Source: Macrostomum hystrix (lineage: Eukaryota; Platyhelminthes; Macrostomidae). Taken from it: a DNA stretch of 64,000 bases. The stretch is taken from assembly GCA_950097015.1 (NCBI GenBank), contig CATNEN010000001.1:8179001-8243000 (forward strand), in the 5' to 3' direction. This document shows, one piece after another, positions 54,013 through 64,000 of the stretch. Under the pieces are notes generated by a model. That model saw nothing but the letters and a program-made list of their open reading frames with translations, was not told the DNA's origin and searched no databases. The position numbers and the translations under genes were made by a program. Numbering within the stretch: the first letter of the stretch is position 1; the number at the start of each line of letters is the position of its first letter.

Positions 54013-56037
54013 TCAGGGTGGTCCGTCGGTCAGTTCCGCCGCGCGATCTTCCTCGCCATAGGCTGGGAAGAAATCAGCTCGGCCGGTATCCCGGAGGAAG
54101 TGGGCGAGCTGTGGGATGTTCTCGGGCGAGCAGGCTTCGGCAAGAGTCGGTGCCGGCCCGAGATGCTTTAGCCTAGCCCGGGTGAAGGCCGGGCAGTGGC
54201 AGATGAAATGTTCGGCGTTTTCACGTCCGGAGCAGCAGAAGGGACACGTTTCCTCAGGCACGTGGCCTTGGAGGTAGCGGTGTCTGGTGAAGCAGCCATG
54301 TCCCGAAAGGGCCATGGTGACTGCTCTCAGGTCTCTGCGGTTTAGCCTGAGTAAGGCCTTACGCAGGTTACTAGAGGGGGTTGGCACCGTAGCCCTGGAC
54401 TGGCGACAGTTCAGGGTGCTGGACCACCTCCTCCGATGCTGGGTCTCCATCCAGCGGTTGATGCTGGAGTTGACAACAGAGGCGGGGATCGGGGATTCCG
54501 GGCCCGGGCCCATCAGGGAGCTGGCTGCTCCAGCCTTTGCAAGCTGGTCCGCCATCTCATTCCCTGTGAACCCGGCATGCCCAGGGATCCACATCAGCTC
54601 CACCTTATTAGACTGCGCCAACCCGTTTAACTGGGTGTTGCAGTCCAAGGTGGTTCTGGAGCGAGAGGTGCAGCGGCTGAGGGCCTTGAGGGCTGCTTGA
54701 CTGTCGGAGTGAAAAAAGATCCTCCGACCAGCCAGCTGCCTCTGGCGCAGCTCAGCCGCACAGAAGCTGATGGCGAGCACTTCGTTTTGGAAAACGCTAG
54801 AGCTCTTGCCACAGTATTGGGAGTGGGTCCAGAGGACCTCACCACCCAAGGCGACGCACACTCCGAATCCCGATTTACCGTTCATCAGAGAGCCGTCAGT
54901 GTAACAGTGGACTGCCGGGTCATCCCAGCAGTCCTTTACCTCATTACTAGGGGAGATGCTGACTTTGTACCTGTGGCTCCGGAGTAAAGTGGCCGGGGCC
55001 CCGTCCGAAAGGATGGTGAGCCCTCCGCACTCGCCCAGAGTTTTCAGGCAGAGGTCAGAGTGAGGCAGAAGGGAGCGCTTCGAGAAGGCTCGCGAATTCT
55101 GGAAATAGACACCCGCATCAAGAAGACGACGGGTGGACTTTGCTGCTTCCCCCTTGACGAAAATGTCAATGGGTGTAGCGTTGAGGAAAGCATTCATGCC
55201 TTCGAAGGGAGTGGAGGGTGGGGCGCCCAGCGTCATACGACAGGCTCTGCCCTGCACCCTATAAAGCGCCTCCAGGTTTTTCTGGATGCCCATGGCGCTG
55301 GCCCAGATGAGGCCAGCGTAAGCGACGGACGGTCTAATGATCGCCGTGTAAATCCACCAAAGGTTCTTGGGGGTTAGCCCCCAGGTGGTGCCCACGGCAC
55401 GCCTGACTTGCGCCAGTATGGCCAGGGCCCTCTTGGCCTTTGTGGTGATGTGTGGGGTCCAGTTAAGCCTATGGTCTAGCACGAGACCAAGGCACCGGAC
55501 CTGCTTTTCCATGGCAATATTCTTGCCATAGAGAGTCAGAAGCTTAATGGTCCAGTGCAGTTTGCTGGTAAACATAACCGCGACGGTCTTGGACTCAGAG
55601 AGTCGGAGCCCGCATTGGTCCGCCCAGCGCACCGCCTTGTTGATAAAGCCCTGAATGAGGTCCCTGGTGGTTTCCGCCGAGGGGCCCGCGCAGATGGCGG
55701 TCACATCGTCGGCATATCCCACCTTCAGGACTGGGTCTGGACGAGTGCTTTTCAGCAGCTCATCCATGACGAGATTCCACAGCAGTGGGGTGAGGACGCC
55801 GCCTTGGGGCCCTCCTTTTAGGACAGGTGCCGAGAGCACCCTGCCTTCGAGGTGGGCCACCACGTGGCGATTCCGGATCATGTACATGACCCAGCGAACG
55901 AGGTGGGGGTGAGTGGCCCTGGAAACCAGGGCCTTCTCAAAGGCTTCGAAAACAACGTTATCGAAGGCCCCCTCAATATCAAGGAAGACAGCCAGGGCCC
56001 TATTGGAATAAGTTTTCAGACACTGTGGACAGTGCAT
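54013..56037 (-). pseudogene. Non-LTR (I-superfamily-like) retrotransposon, 5'-truncated ORF2
   Basis: 674-residue open frame. Reverse transcriptase palm with FLDIEGAFDN (18-27), GGPQGGVLTPLLWNLV (75-90) and the catalytic YADD (108-111), then thumb and connection (LGLVLDHRLNW). RNase H follows with CYTDGS, NEVLAIS, HSDSQAALKAL and WIPGHAGFTGNEMADQLAK. A C-terminal zinc-binding module CPFCCSGRENAEHFICHC ends near residue 635. RNase H after the reverse transcriptase is typical of the I, Ingi, Loa and R1-related groups; the exact clade is not decided. The endonuclease and the first part of the reverse transcriptase are missing, the usual 5' truncation. The remaining frame has no stop, so insertion is fairly recent. 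Confidence 0.9.
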
Positions 56038-57122
56038 CTAGTGCGCCATGGCAATCATAAAGTGGCCTGGACGGTGCGTCATGACAATCTTCAAATCCTA
56101 AGGTGGTATGGACGATGTGTCATTCAAATCTTCAAATCCTAGGGTGCCATAGCACTCTAGGTTTAGGTGATATTGTGCATGACTCCAGTCTCTATCATGT
56201 TCATTCTGATGATGCATCACTCGTTTTTGAGAGATTTAAAGAGATTGAGAGAAAGTTGTGTGTTTTACCGCACTTGTGTTTTACTGCACTCTGTTCTGTA
56301 CTGTACTTCTGCCCCCTTCTGTTGTAGTTGTATCTATTTCTTAATTCTTAGTCTACTCGTCTTTTGACTTACAAAGTTACATTGTTGGTCTATTCAAAGA
56401 AAAATAAATAATGTAAATAGTGTGGCAATTGCATCAGTGAGTACTTAAAATAATTACGAACACTGAAACCCTTTACTTCAATTTGGCTAATCGCTATTAC
56501 TAAACACAAAATATTATATCAGTATGTACTACGTACAGTGTGCTTGAGTAACTGCTTAAGACATTCTCTGGACATAAGCAGTTGTACATGAGATGGATTC
56601 ATCGTATGTGCACGTGCAATAGGAGTAAAATAGTGGGGGTAAATGTACGTGCAACTGCTTAAGCCAGAGGCGCAGTATATATAATTCAATATTTGGGGTG
56701 CATGCATGGCTGTCGCTGTCTGACAGACGCAAGCTTAAGACACAGACGTATGCTTACATAACACTACAGTACTGGAGTTGTAAGTAACATCGGTACATGG
56801 GCAATACAGCAACCACAGGGCATCAGCAAAAGATTCAGCATGACAGCATCAGGATCATAAGGGAGACTATGTTACTTGAAGACAGTCTTGAGTTGAAGGA
56901 TATTTAATAGTAATAACTTGTGTCTAGTCTATATGATAATATGAATGTAGAGATGGATTGAAACTGGTTTTTCAATCTAGTTGGTCTCTTTAATAGTCCT
57001 AAATCCTCATGCTTCCTATGTGGCATCTCTATACTTCTCTTTCTCCAGACATTCGAAACTCTTCATCCCTAGACATGAGACATAATGAATGAATGAATGA
57101 AATGAAAAAAATAGAAGTTTGT
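56038..57122. other. Intergenic, nothing recognised
   Basis: Unique AT-rich sequence. An imperfect inverted pair built on AAGCAGTTGTACAT and CAACTGCTTAAG lies near 56,545-56,665, and a short ATGA microsatellite near 57,082. No gene. Confidence 0.45.
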
Positions 57123-60100
57123 CTATAGCCTTAGCCTTTGCAACTCTACTACTTCAGCAAGAGTCGCCCAGTCTCCGACTTCTTGCGCATTAGCACAGGC
57201 AGTTTTTGCCTTCCGCTTCATTCCCCGTTGGCGGTAAACATTGTGCTGCCGCAGCCATAGACGGGCTATTTTCTTTACTGTTACAGGCATTGACGACACG
57301 CTAGGCGGAATGTGCCAGGAAAGCCTCGTTCTGAGCTCTAATGTCTCATCCGCCTGAAGTGCGCCCTGCATTCGCTGCCGATCCATGCTGGTGTACAGGC
57401 TTTCGACAATGGCTTCGGGGCAGCCTTTTGCCAAAGCCCAGTCGAGCAAGGCGCAGAGAGCGTTGCCGAACATGCCATACAGCCTACGATCGCTGTACAT
57501 TGCAGCAAGAAAGTTTTTCTCGCAAGGAAATATGGTGAGCGGACCAGTTCCCGCGTCAATGGAGAACTTTCCCTGCTCGCTTGTATGACTGTTCATGGAC
57601 AGCAGTCGGCCCTCGGGGCAATCGGCGCCAAAAATTATTCGGCGACAGTGCAAGGAGTCTGCGTCGGCACCCCAAACAATGCTACGAATCGTGTCACGCC
57701 AGACAGCATGCAATTCGTTGCTAGTCAAATCGCCAAACAGTTTCTCTAGAGACGGACGCGTTCTCGCAGCTTCAAAGGCCAAATGAAACGCCTGCTGACC
57801 ATGTAGAACGAAGGCGTGTTCATGTCGCAGAAGGACTTGATAATTTGCACCGGTTTTGCGTACACGGCCACAAAGAGCGCCAATATAGCCCGTTATGTTA
57901 AAAGCTGTGTTCAACAGGTTTATTGGTCTCGACACAGCGACGGAGCTTCGCCGGCTTAAAGCGCTGATCAGCATGGTGACAAAACTGCGAGCCGAAGCCA
58001 CCGCCGTTTGCAACGTCATCTCAGCAGCCGCACCCTCATCCTGCTGGTCCAAGTCATGGGGTTCGTCTTCGTCATCTTCGGCTTCCTCATCGGCAACTTT
58101 TGCCAGCTCTGTTAGCGTGAAGGGGAACGAAGCCGATGGGCTAAGCGAAACCTCGCGGAAAAGCCCTTTCTCAATGTCGTCCCATCTTGCTGACAGAAGT
58201 GGCAGACAGCCGGCAGACTCCCTGACTACTCTAGCGGCAGTCTCTGAAGATGTTCGTAAAGCTTGCTCTAGCGCTAGCAGGCTGCGACGCATCACATCCA
58301 GTTGCATTGACAAATTGGTCACTTCGTCAACGATTTGCCAAGCGGGCAGCTGAAGGTTTTGGCTGCGGAGCATGACAGCACAGAACATGCGCAGCACATC
58401 GTATGCAACTAGGAGCTCTACGATGAACGGAACAGACTGGAGAAACTCCAAGAATTCCCGGTCCATACGTCGTAAACTCGAACGATTTTGCGCTAATGTC
58501 TCCAACCAAATTGCCAGTTCGGTGACGGTCTTCTTCACCATTGCAAAACTGGATGATGTAAATCTGGTAGAACTGAACGACTGGGTTTTTAGAGCAGGCC
58601 GATTCTCCATCATCGCAGCTACTTGGTCGGCTGCCACCGTCAGCTTGCCCTGCTGAATCTTTCTGTGCAGCCAGTTCATTGCCTTCACAAGTCGTAAAAC
58701 AGTTCCGCTCTGCTTTTTTACATCACGGAAAACAAGATCCAACCAATGGGCTGGGTCCCAGACGACTCCAAAGAATTCTCCGTCAACATCAACACCATCC
58801 TGCTGCTCAACGCTCGCACTCGGCAACTCGCTATCGCTGAGGTCTGCCTGGATGGCCTGCTTCAATGTGACAGCAAAGCCTTCCACTTGGTACTGCCCAT
58901 CAGCTGTAATGCCTGCACAACGGGACAGACTCGTTCCAGCATTATGAGCTGCCTGAGATGCAGACCTGGTGTAGAGAAAGAGAAAGAAGATAATTATTAC
59001 AAATTCTGGTTTCGTAACATGCAATTTAATATCGATTGATTTCTTTGGATTGATATACATGCAATAGGTAAATCGCTTACATAGCGAGAGCTTTTGCCTG
59101 ACCCCCAGAGAGGCGATAATCCGCAGGGTGATAAACACCCGGCGCACTAAAGCAGTAGGCCGTGCGAATGCCATTGGAGCTATAAGCACATGCCATCACA
59201 GCTTGATTTGTTGTGCGGCCTGGAGTGCTTTTGTCCATAGTAAGACAGTAGAATGGTGGAAGCGAAGTTGATGGCAGCGGCTCATTTAAAGACTGCAGCA
59301 CCTCCTCCATGAGCACCGTATCAGCTACCTGCCAAATCCGGACACAGGCCTTACGTCCATGCTGCATTTCACCAACTGTCACACCAACAAAGTCCATGGC
59401 CGCGACGATAGTCTCGTAGTGAGTTGCAGCGCAGGCAATGTTGATAATCGTGAGAGCTGATGTGACAAGGGCCGTTGCAGCCACTAGGTTCCGCTCCAAC
59501 TGTGCTGCCTTCCGATCTGCTGCAAGTTGGGCCCTATGAAGTAAGAGTATGAATGACGGAAATAGAGTTCAATTACGAAATTGTCGTGTCATAACTCATA
59601 ATGGCTAATGCCGCTAATATCGTGATTGGCTTGGTGCTCCGCATTTTATTTATCGTTATTACTAATACTACATAGAGTACTTTTACTGCCATATGTACCA
59701 TGAGACATACAACTTACTTGATATGCAGTTCGCACGTGCTGTGCTGCTCAAGGCGATTGCGAAATTGTCGAAATCCACTGTCTGACTTCGATTCGTACTT
59801 GGCCATCTGTTCCTCTGAGAGGACGAGACCCACCCCATCCAAGCGATTAGGCAGTGGTAATTCGGCCTGGTCCTGTAGGTGCGTAAAGCACAACGTACAA
59901 CGCAGAAGAGCGGCACCAAATGTCCCAGAAGTCCCAGATGCACTTGACTTGCTGGGAAGCAAGGAGAAATGAGCCATCTCAGTCTGCAGAAAATTGTACG
60001 GTGGGCATATAAAATGTCATTAGATGATTTTATCTTTAGCAAAATTACAGAATTCATTAATAATGATAGGACGAAAATCCATTGAATCATACAAGACTAC

Positions 60101-61316
60101 TCACTTTCTCGAGAAGTTCTCTCAGCGATCTCACTTGCACATGCGATGCACTTACAGACGTTCTCGTAGTCAATGGCGATTGGTCCTGGCCCTTGCATTT
60201 GCAGGAATTGCAGCTCATTGAACTGTGCCTCTCTGCGAGCTTGTCAACTTTTGCAGCCACTACTCTAATCCCTTGCAGAACTGCATCCAGAGTTGGCTCA
60301 TTGGGAATCTCAGGATCTTCGCTGTGCAGCGCAGTCTCCGACGATAGAAAACATTCTGCCAGTGTTCTTTGGCGCTGAAGACGGTGTTGCTGTGCTCTTT
60401 GAACCTGCACAACTGAAGCAGACGTAGATCCAGTCCCAGACTGCTCATCTGACTCGCACATCAGCTCGGCAGAGTCAAGTGGGGGAGGCGAACATCTAAT
60501 CAGAGTCGGAGCCGAATCTTCGAGGTCTAGTTCCACTGTGACAGTCTTAGAAACTGTTGATATTGACATAGATGATCGCTCCTCTGGCACTTTTTCTTCA
60601 ACAACTACACCCACTTCACTCGCAGGCTGTTCAACCATCTCAGGAATCCCAGCCTCAGCCTCTGTGACTGTGGCTAACATGTCACCATTGTCATTGCTGT
60701 TGCTGGCACACTCTCCCGTGCTCAGCTGACTGCTCTCACCACTTCTCTTCCTTTTCTGCTTCTTGTTCAAACTCTTGCTCTTGTCCTTTTGCAAGCCGCC
60801 AGATTTGCAAGTTTGCAGTAGATCGATGACGAGTGGGTCTTTTTGACTACGCCAATCTGGTGGGGCATTCCCAGCACAATGCCTACTGGTTTCAGCATGC
60901 TGCTTTCGTTGCCTTTCGCGGCTACTCTCGCAAAAGCGCAGTTGAAATCCAGGACCACCAGTGCCATCAATGAAGTGCTTGAGGCACACAACACAATATT
61001 TCTTTTCTTCCTTCTTGTTGCATTCACCCTCTCTCTCCTTTCTCTTCCTTGAATGTGTAGGCTGAGCAGATGCAGACGCAGACATGTCACTGCCACTGCA
61101 CACAGCACTATTACTCTTCATCCCTATTCGATTTCTAAACGACGCCCAGACAGATTCTGCTGAAGCTGAAGCTCTTGGAGAAGCACTTGGACATCCTGGA
61201 GTCGGAGATGGAATGTCTACTTCATTGACTTCAACTGAATCAAGTCTGCCATCACTGCTACTAGTACTAGTAGTACCACTATCATTGGAGTCGCTGCTAT
61301 TGAGTTCAGCCAACAT
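57123..61316 (-). CDS. hAT-like transposase-related protein with N-terminal zinc modules
   Basis: Exons in transcript order: 60105-61316, 59718-59983, 59081-59533, 57123-58965; 3,774 bases, 1,257 residues, no stop or frameshift, GT-AG introns of 121, 184 and 115 bases with fitting phases (0,2,2). The start is the first ATG in frame (61,314-61,316). Residues about 1-100 are Ser-rich. A Cys/His cluster (about 108-147: CVVC, FCESS, HAETSRHC) and a Lys-rich stretch follow. A BED-like finger has CTLC at 433-436 and HSTCELH at 485-491. Asp593 in LTMDKSTP and Asp714 with His717 in WDPAHWLDL sit as in hAT-type RNase H-like cores. An acidic run interrupts the core (about 860-880). I did not find a clear third catalytic Glu or C-terminal dimerisation motif. 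It could be a young transposon or a host-adopted gene. No terminal inverted repeats were found around it. Confidence 0.6.
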
Positions 61317-64000
61317 TGCACCTCTTTTTTGTAATGATGTGGAGTGTGCTGCGGGAATCGAGTGGGAATGTGAGCCAGCATAATTTTTCAAATTTTAAGT
61401 AACTAATAATTGCGACCCACATAGCAGCTGGCCACAAAACAAGATCATTAATCTTAGGGCCGGGTTTGGGGCGGCGGTGAATCAAGTAGCTGCCGAATCC
61501 CCTCTCTCCGGAGTTGTCTAGACTCCCCGTAGGAATGACTGATCGCGGCCATAATGTTACTGTATGAACTAGTTTAGGTCATAATTCCCCTCCAAACCGC
61601 GATCAGATATAGGGGCTCACTCACGCGTTATGAGTGATCATAAAATTCTTCATGTCCCCGCTTCTTTACAGTATTCGAGCCCAGCTCGACTTTATGACCT
61701 CCTTCCTTTAGATACATGTAAATATCACTGTAGGCAGGTCGGCGCCTGCGCTTCCATTGTCCCGGCGGAGTAACAATTGTTGGCCGTCTGCCGATGGCTG
61801 CTCTCGATGAGCACCTGTCGTTTCCCGCCGCCGGTTCATTGGGCAATTGGGGCGGCCTGTCGTCGCTTCGATTCCCCGTTGACAGGCGGGCGCGAATGTG
61901 GGTTGCTTTGATGGATGTCGGGGTTGGCGTGCTGCAAGGCCTATTTAAGCAAGCGCGCTGCGCTGCTCCCTCTGGGACCTCTTTTCTCCCACCGGCTCTT
62001 CCCCTTCTCCCCCGCCGGACTTACTTTTGCCGGGCCGGACTCCCACCGGACCCAGAGCACCTTCCCGGACCCACTTAGGGCATAGACCCTAGAGCTCATA
62101 GCTCCACAGTTAGCGCAGGCCCATTGCCTGTCCCCATTCCCCCTGAGCGCGAGCCACCTCTTTAGGTGAGCTGTTAAATTGAGCCTTGAGCCCCAAGCGT
62201 GTTGGCCCCCTGCCGACTCGCAGCATCTTTCCCTTCCCGGCTTTTACTATCTTACCCCATCCTCTTCCCCGAGAACAACGGGATTGCAGCACGCGGCCGA
62301 AGCGTCCAGATAAGTAATCCGCGCAGCGGTTTGCAATTATTGCTCCTAAGGGGCTTTCTATTAGTTAGGCGGCATTTAGTGGGAGGGAAGCTAGGAACTT
62401 TTTCGCCTAATAAACTATCCAATCTAAGCACTTTTAACTTATTGGGCTTAACTTTATAACAACTTAACTTCTTTTATTATGTCTCCTTTTCACCTTTATT
62501 TTAACCTTAGACAGCCCTCTACCATGAGTGGCTAATCTATTAGGGGAATGGGCTCTGGCACAGCCGAGCTGAAAGCTGCGGCAGGAAGGAAATTGTAAGC
62601 GCGTATGAGAGCAATATGGAGCTAGGGATTTGCAAGTAAAATGCGGGGTGTAGCACGTGTTTTCTTTCTGCCCAGGGGTGGGGAATTCCTTGGCGGGTTT
62701 TCCTCGTTTCCTGGCGGAACTGGGAGTGCGTGTCAAGCTCCTCTGCCAATTGAGTTTCCCTTCCGTTCCCCCTCTCGCTTCCACCGCCAAGGAAGTGGGG
62801 GGTGATGATCTTTTAATCTTACGCTCGCATAATCACTCAGCCAGTGTTCAGCTTAATCTCTCCTGCCTCTGTTTTCCTCAACTCACACAGACTCGGATTG
62901 CTAGTTATCTAATGTGTAGGCTGCAGTCTAATGTACAGAATGTGTCTGATGTCCCATGAGTAGGATTCTGGCTATGGGTTTCTCATTCGAGTTCGGAGTA
63001 CCACCTCTCTAGACCACTGTAGCGCAGTTTCAGGAATCCCCTGTTGAGGCGTGTCTCGATCCATTCTGGGGTCTTCGCCCTAGTCTAAAACGGAAGTTAC
63101 AGAAGGCTCTATTTTTCGGCTTGTCTAAGACCTGTGTGACAAACTAGGAGCTGCGAGCTCCGGGAACCCAAGTTCCCAAATGTCTGCGGTGGCAACGTAG
63201 GCGCATTAGGTGGTGGCGCTACCCTAGATCATTTTCCGCTTTGCCGATAGCCTTTCCGCATTTCTAAGACAAGAGCCTAGGCCGAGTCGACCACTGCTAC
63301 CGAGTTTAGGGGTCAGTTACGAACATGCTACTGATGACAGTAGGCTGCATAGCCCTGTCCTATCCGTCTGCGGGTAGTCCGACATCTATTTAGACTTTTA
63401 GCCGGTTTCGAGCACTGCTTGGGGTAGGCACGGCAGTCATGCCTGTGGCCTATGGGTTGAGTGGGACTGGCCAGCCTGAGGCCGAGAGGACCACTCCCTG
63501 CATCCACTGTCTCTCCCTTCATCTCTACCTTCATCCCTCTTTCCGCGGCAACTCGCGAGCCTTTGCGGTATGACTTCCGACTCTATCGCCATCCCCACAC
63601 TCCTTTCCTTCACGAGGACAGATCATCGGATTGCAAACCCGCAGCTATTTCAGTAAATGTAACACTTATTTAAACTGAAATGACAGGAAGGGAGTGTATA
63701 AATTAAGCAGAATATGTGGCCTTTAAATAATAAAAATAAATAAAATAAATGACCTTTTATCTATGCATTACAATTACTGTTTCATTACTAATTTGTATGA
63801 GTAAATTATACTATAAATTTTAGAAAACACTAATTAGAAAAACGGTGATCGAGTGACTGCCTAAATGAGTCACAAAAATGGTCCCTTTCTAGGGCTTTAT
63901 CGCCAGACGAGTCACATATATTTCCCACTTTGATCTGAGGATCAAATTTCACTATTTAAGTTCCTTAAATTTTAAGGTGCCACAATATCAGATATCACTT
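61317..64000. other. Right end of window, no supported gene
   Basis: 61.3-61.4 kb is the 5' side of the hAT-like gene, with a possible splice acceptor CGATTCCCGCAG on the minus strand at about 61,348-61,359. From 61.4 to 63.6 kb the sequence is GC-richer, with a TATTTAAG-like box (about 61,941) and an AATAAA (62,407-62,412) on the plus strand. This arrangement is reminiscent of an LTR, but no second copy exists in the window. The last 350 bases are AT-rich. Confidence 0.35.

Noticed and set aside
56545-56665. Possible small inverted-repeat element (AAGCAGTTGTACAT arms)
   Set aside because: The arms are short and imperfect, no target duplication is visible, and a third direct copy of the arm nearby weakens the hairpin reading.
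57895-58353. Plus-strand Ser-rich 152-codon frame
   Set aside because: Antisense shadow of exon 4 of the hAT-like gene.
61400-63650. A solitary LTR or retroelement leader
   Set aside because: A TATTTAAG box and an AATAAA are suggestive, but no second copy, primer site, termini or coding domain could be identified in the window.

Overview
The window is animal nuclear DNA. The genes are split by introns with GT-AG borders whose reading phases match from exon to exon. It has tRNA-derived SINEs, a Ty3/Gypsy-type LTR element, a non-LTR element with an RNase H domain, a hAT-type MITE, and a very large amount of minisatellite DNA. The gene set (ARID3-type regulator, TMEM234, ionotropic glutamate receptors, tetraspanin) fits an invertebrate bilaterian. 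A spiralian such as a free-living flatworm is plausible, but the sequence alone does not prove it.

Layout. Bases 1-16,745 (minus strand) hold five coding exons of an ARID3/dead-ringer transcription factor; its 3' part runs off the left edge and its 12.2 kb first coding intron is mostly minisatellite. Bases 17.1-19.5 kb, between this gene and the divergently transcribed TMEM234, hold two more arrays. One is a roughly 27-bp repeat carrying twelve CACGTG E-boxes. TMEM234 (three exons, plus strand) is at 20,557-22,142, followed by a 2.4 kb, 24-bp minisatellite that happens to be open in one frame.

Bases 25.4-40.4 kb hold the main result: two complete, paralogous ionotropic glutamate receptor genes arranged tail to tail. 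iGluR-A is on the plus strand (10 exons, 828 aa) and iGluR-B on the minus strand (11 exons, 839 aa). Both reconstruct without frameshift and share nearly all intron positions and phases. Both keep the ligand-binding Arg and have Asp at the position NMDA receptors use. Both lack the Thr of the usual Ser-Thr pair and have an altered SYTANLAAF gate motif. Most longer introns of iGluR-B contain their own minisatellite, and one intron consists almost entirely of one.

Bases 43.3-45.1 kb hold a two-exon tetraspanin (minus). Bases 46.9-51.1 kb hold a degraded Ty3/Gypsy-type element (minus) between 186- and 189-bp LTRs, with an initiator-Met-type primer site. Bases 52.55-53.15 kb are a 598-bp MITE with a perfect 8-bp target duplication. 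Bases 53.6-56.0 kb are a 5'-truncated non-LTR element (minus). Bases 57.1-61.3 kb hold a four-exon, intact 1,257-aa gene (minus) with zinc-binding modules and hAT-like transposase motifs. The last 2.6 kb contains no gene I can support.

Exon borders were placed by hand from splice consensus, reading phase and paralogue comparison. Conserved-domain exons are firm; untranslated exons and the hAT-like assignment are less so.
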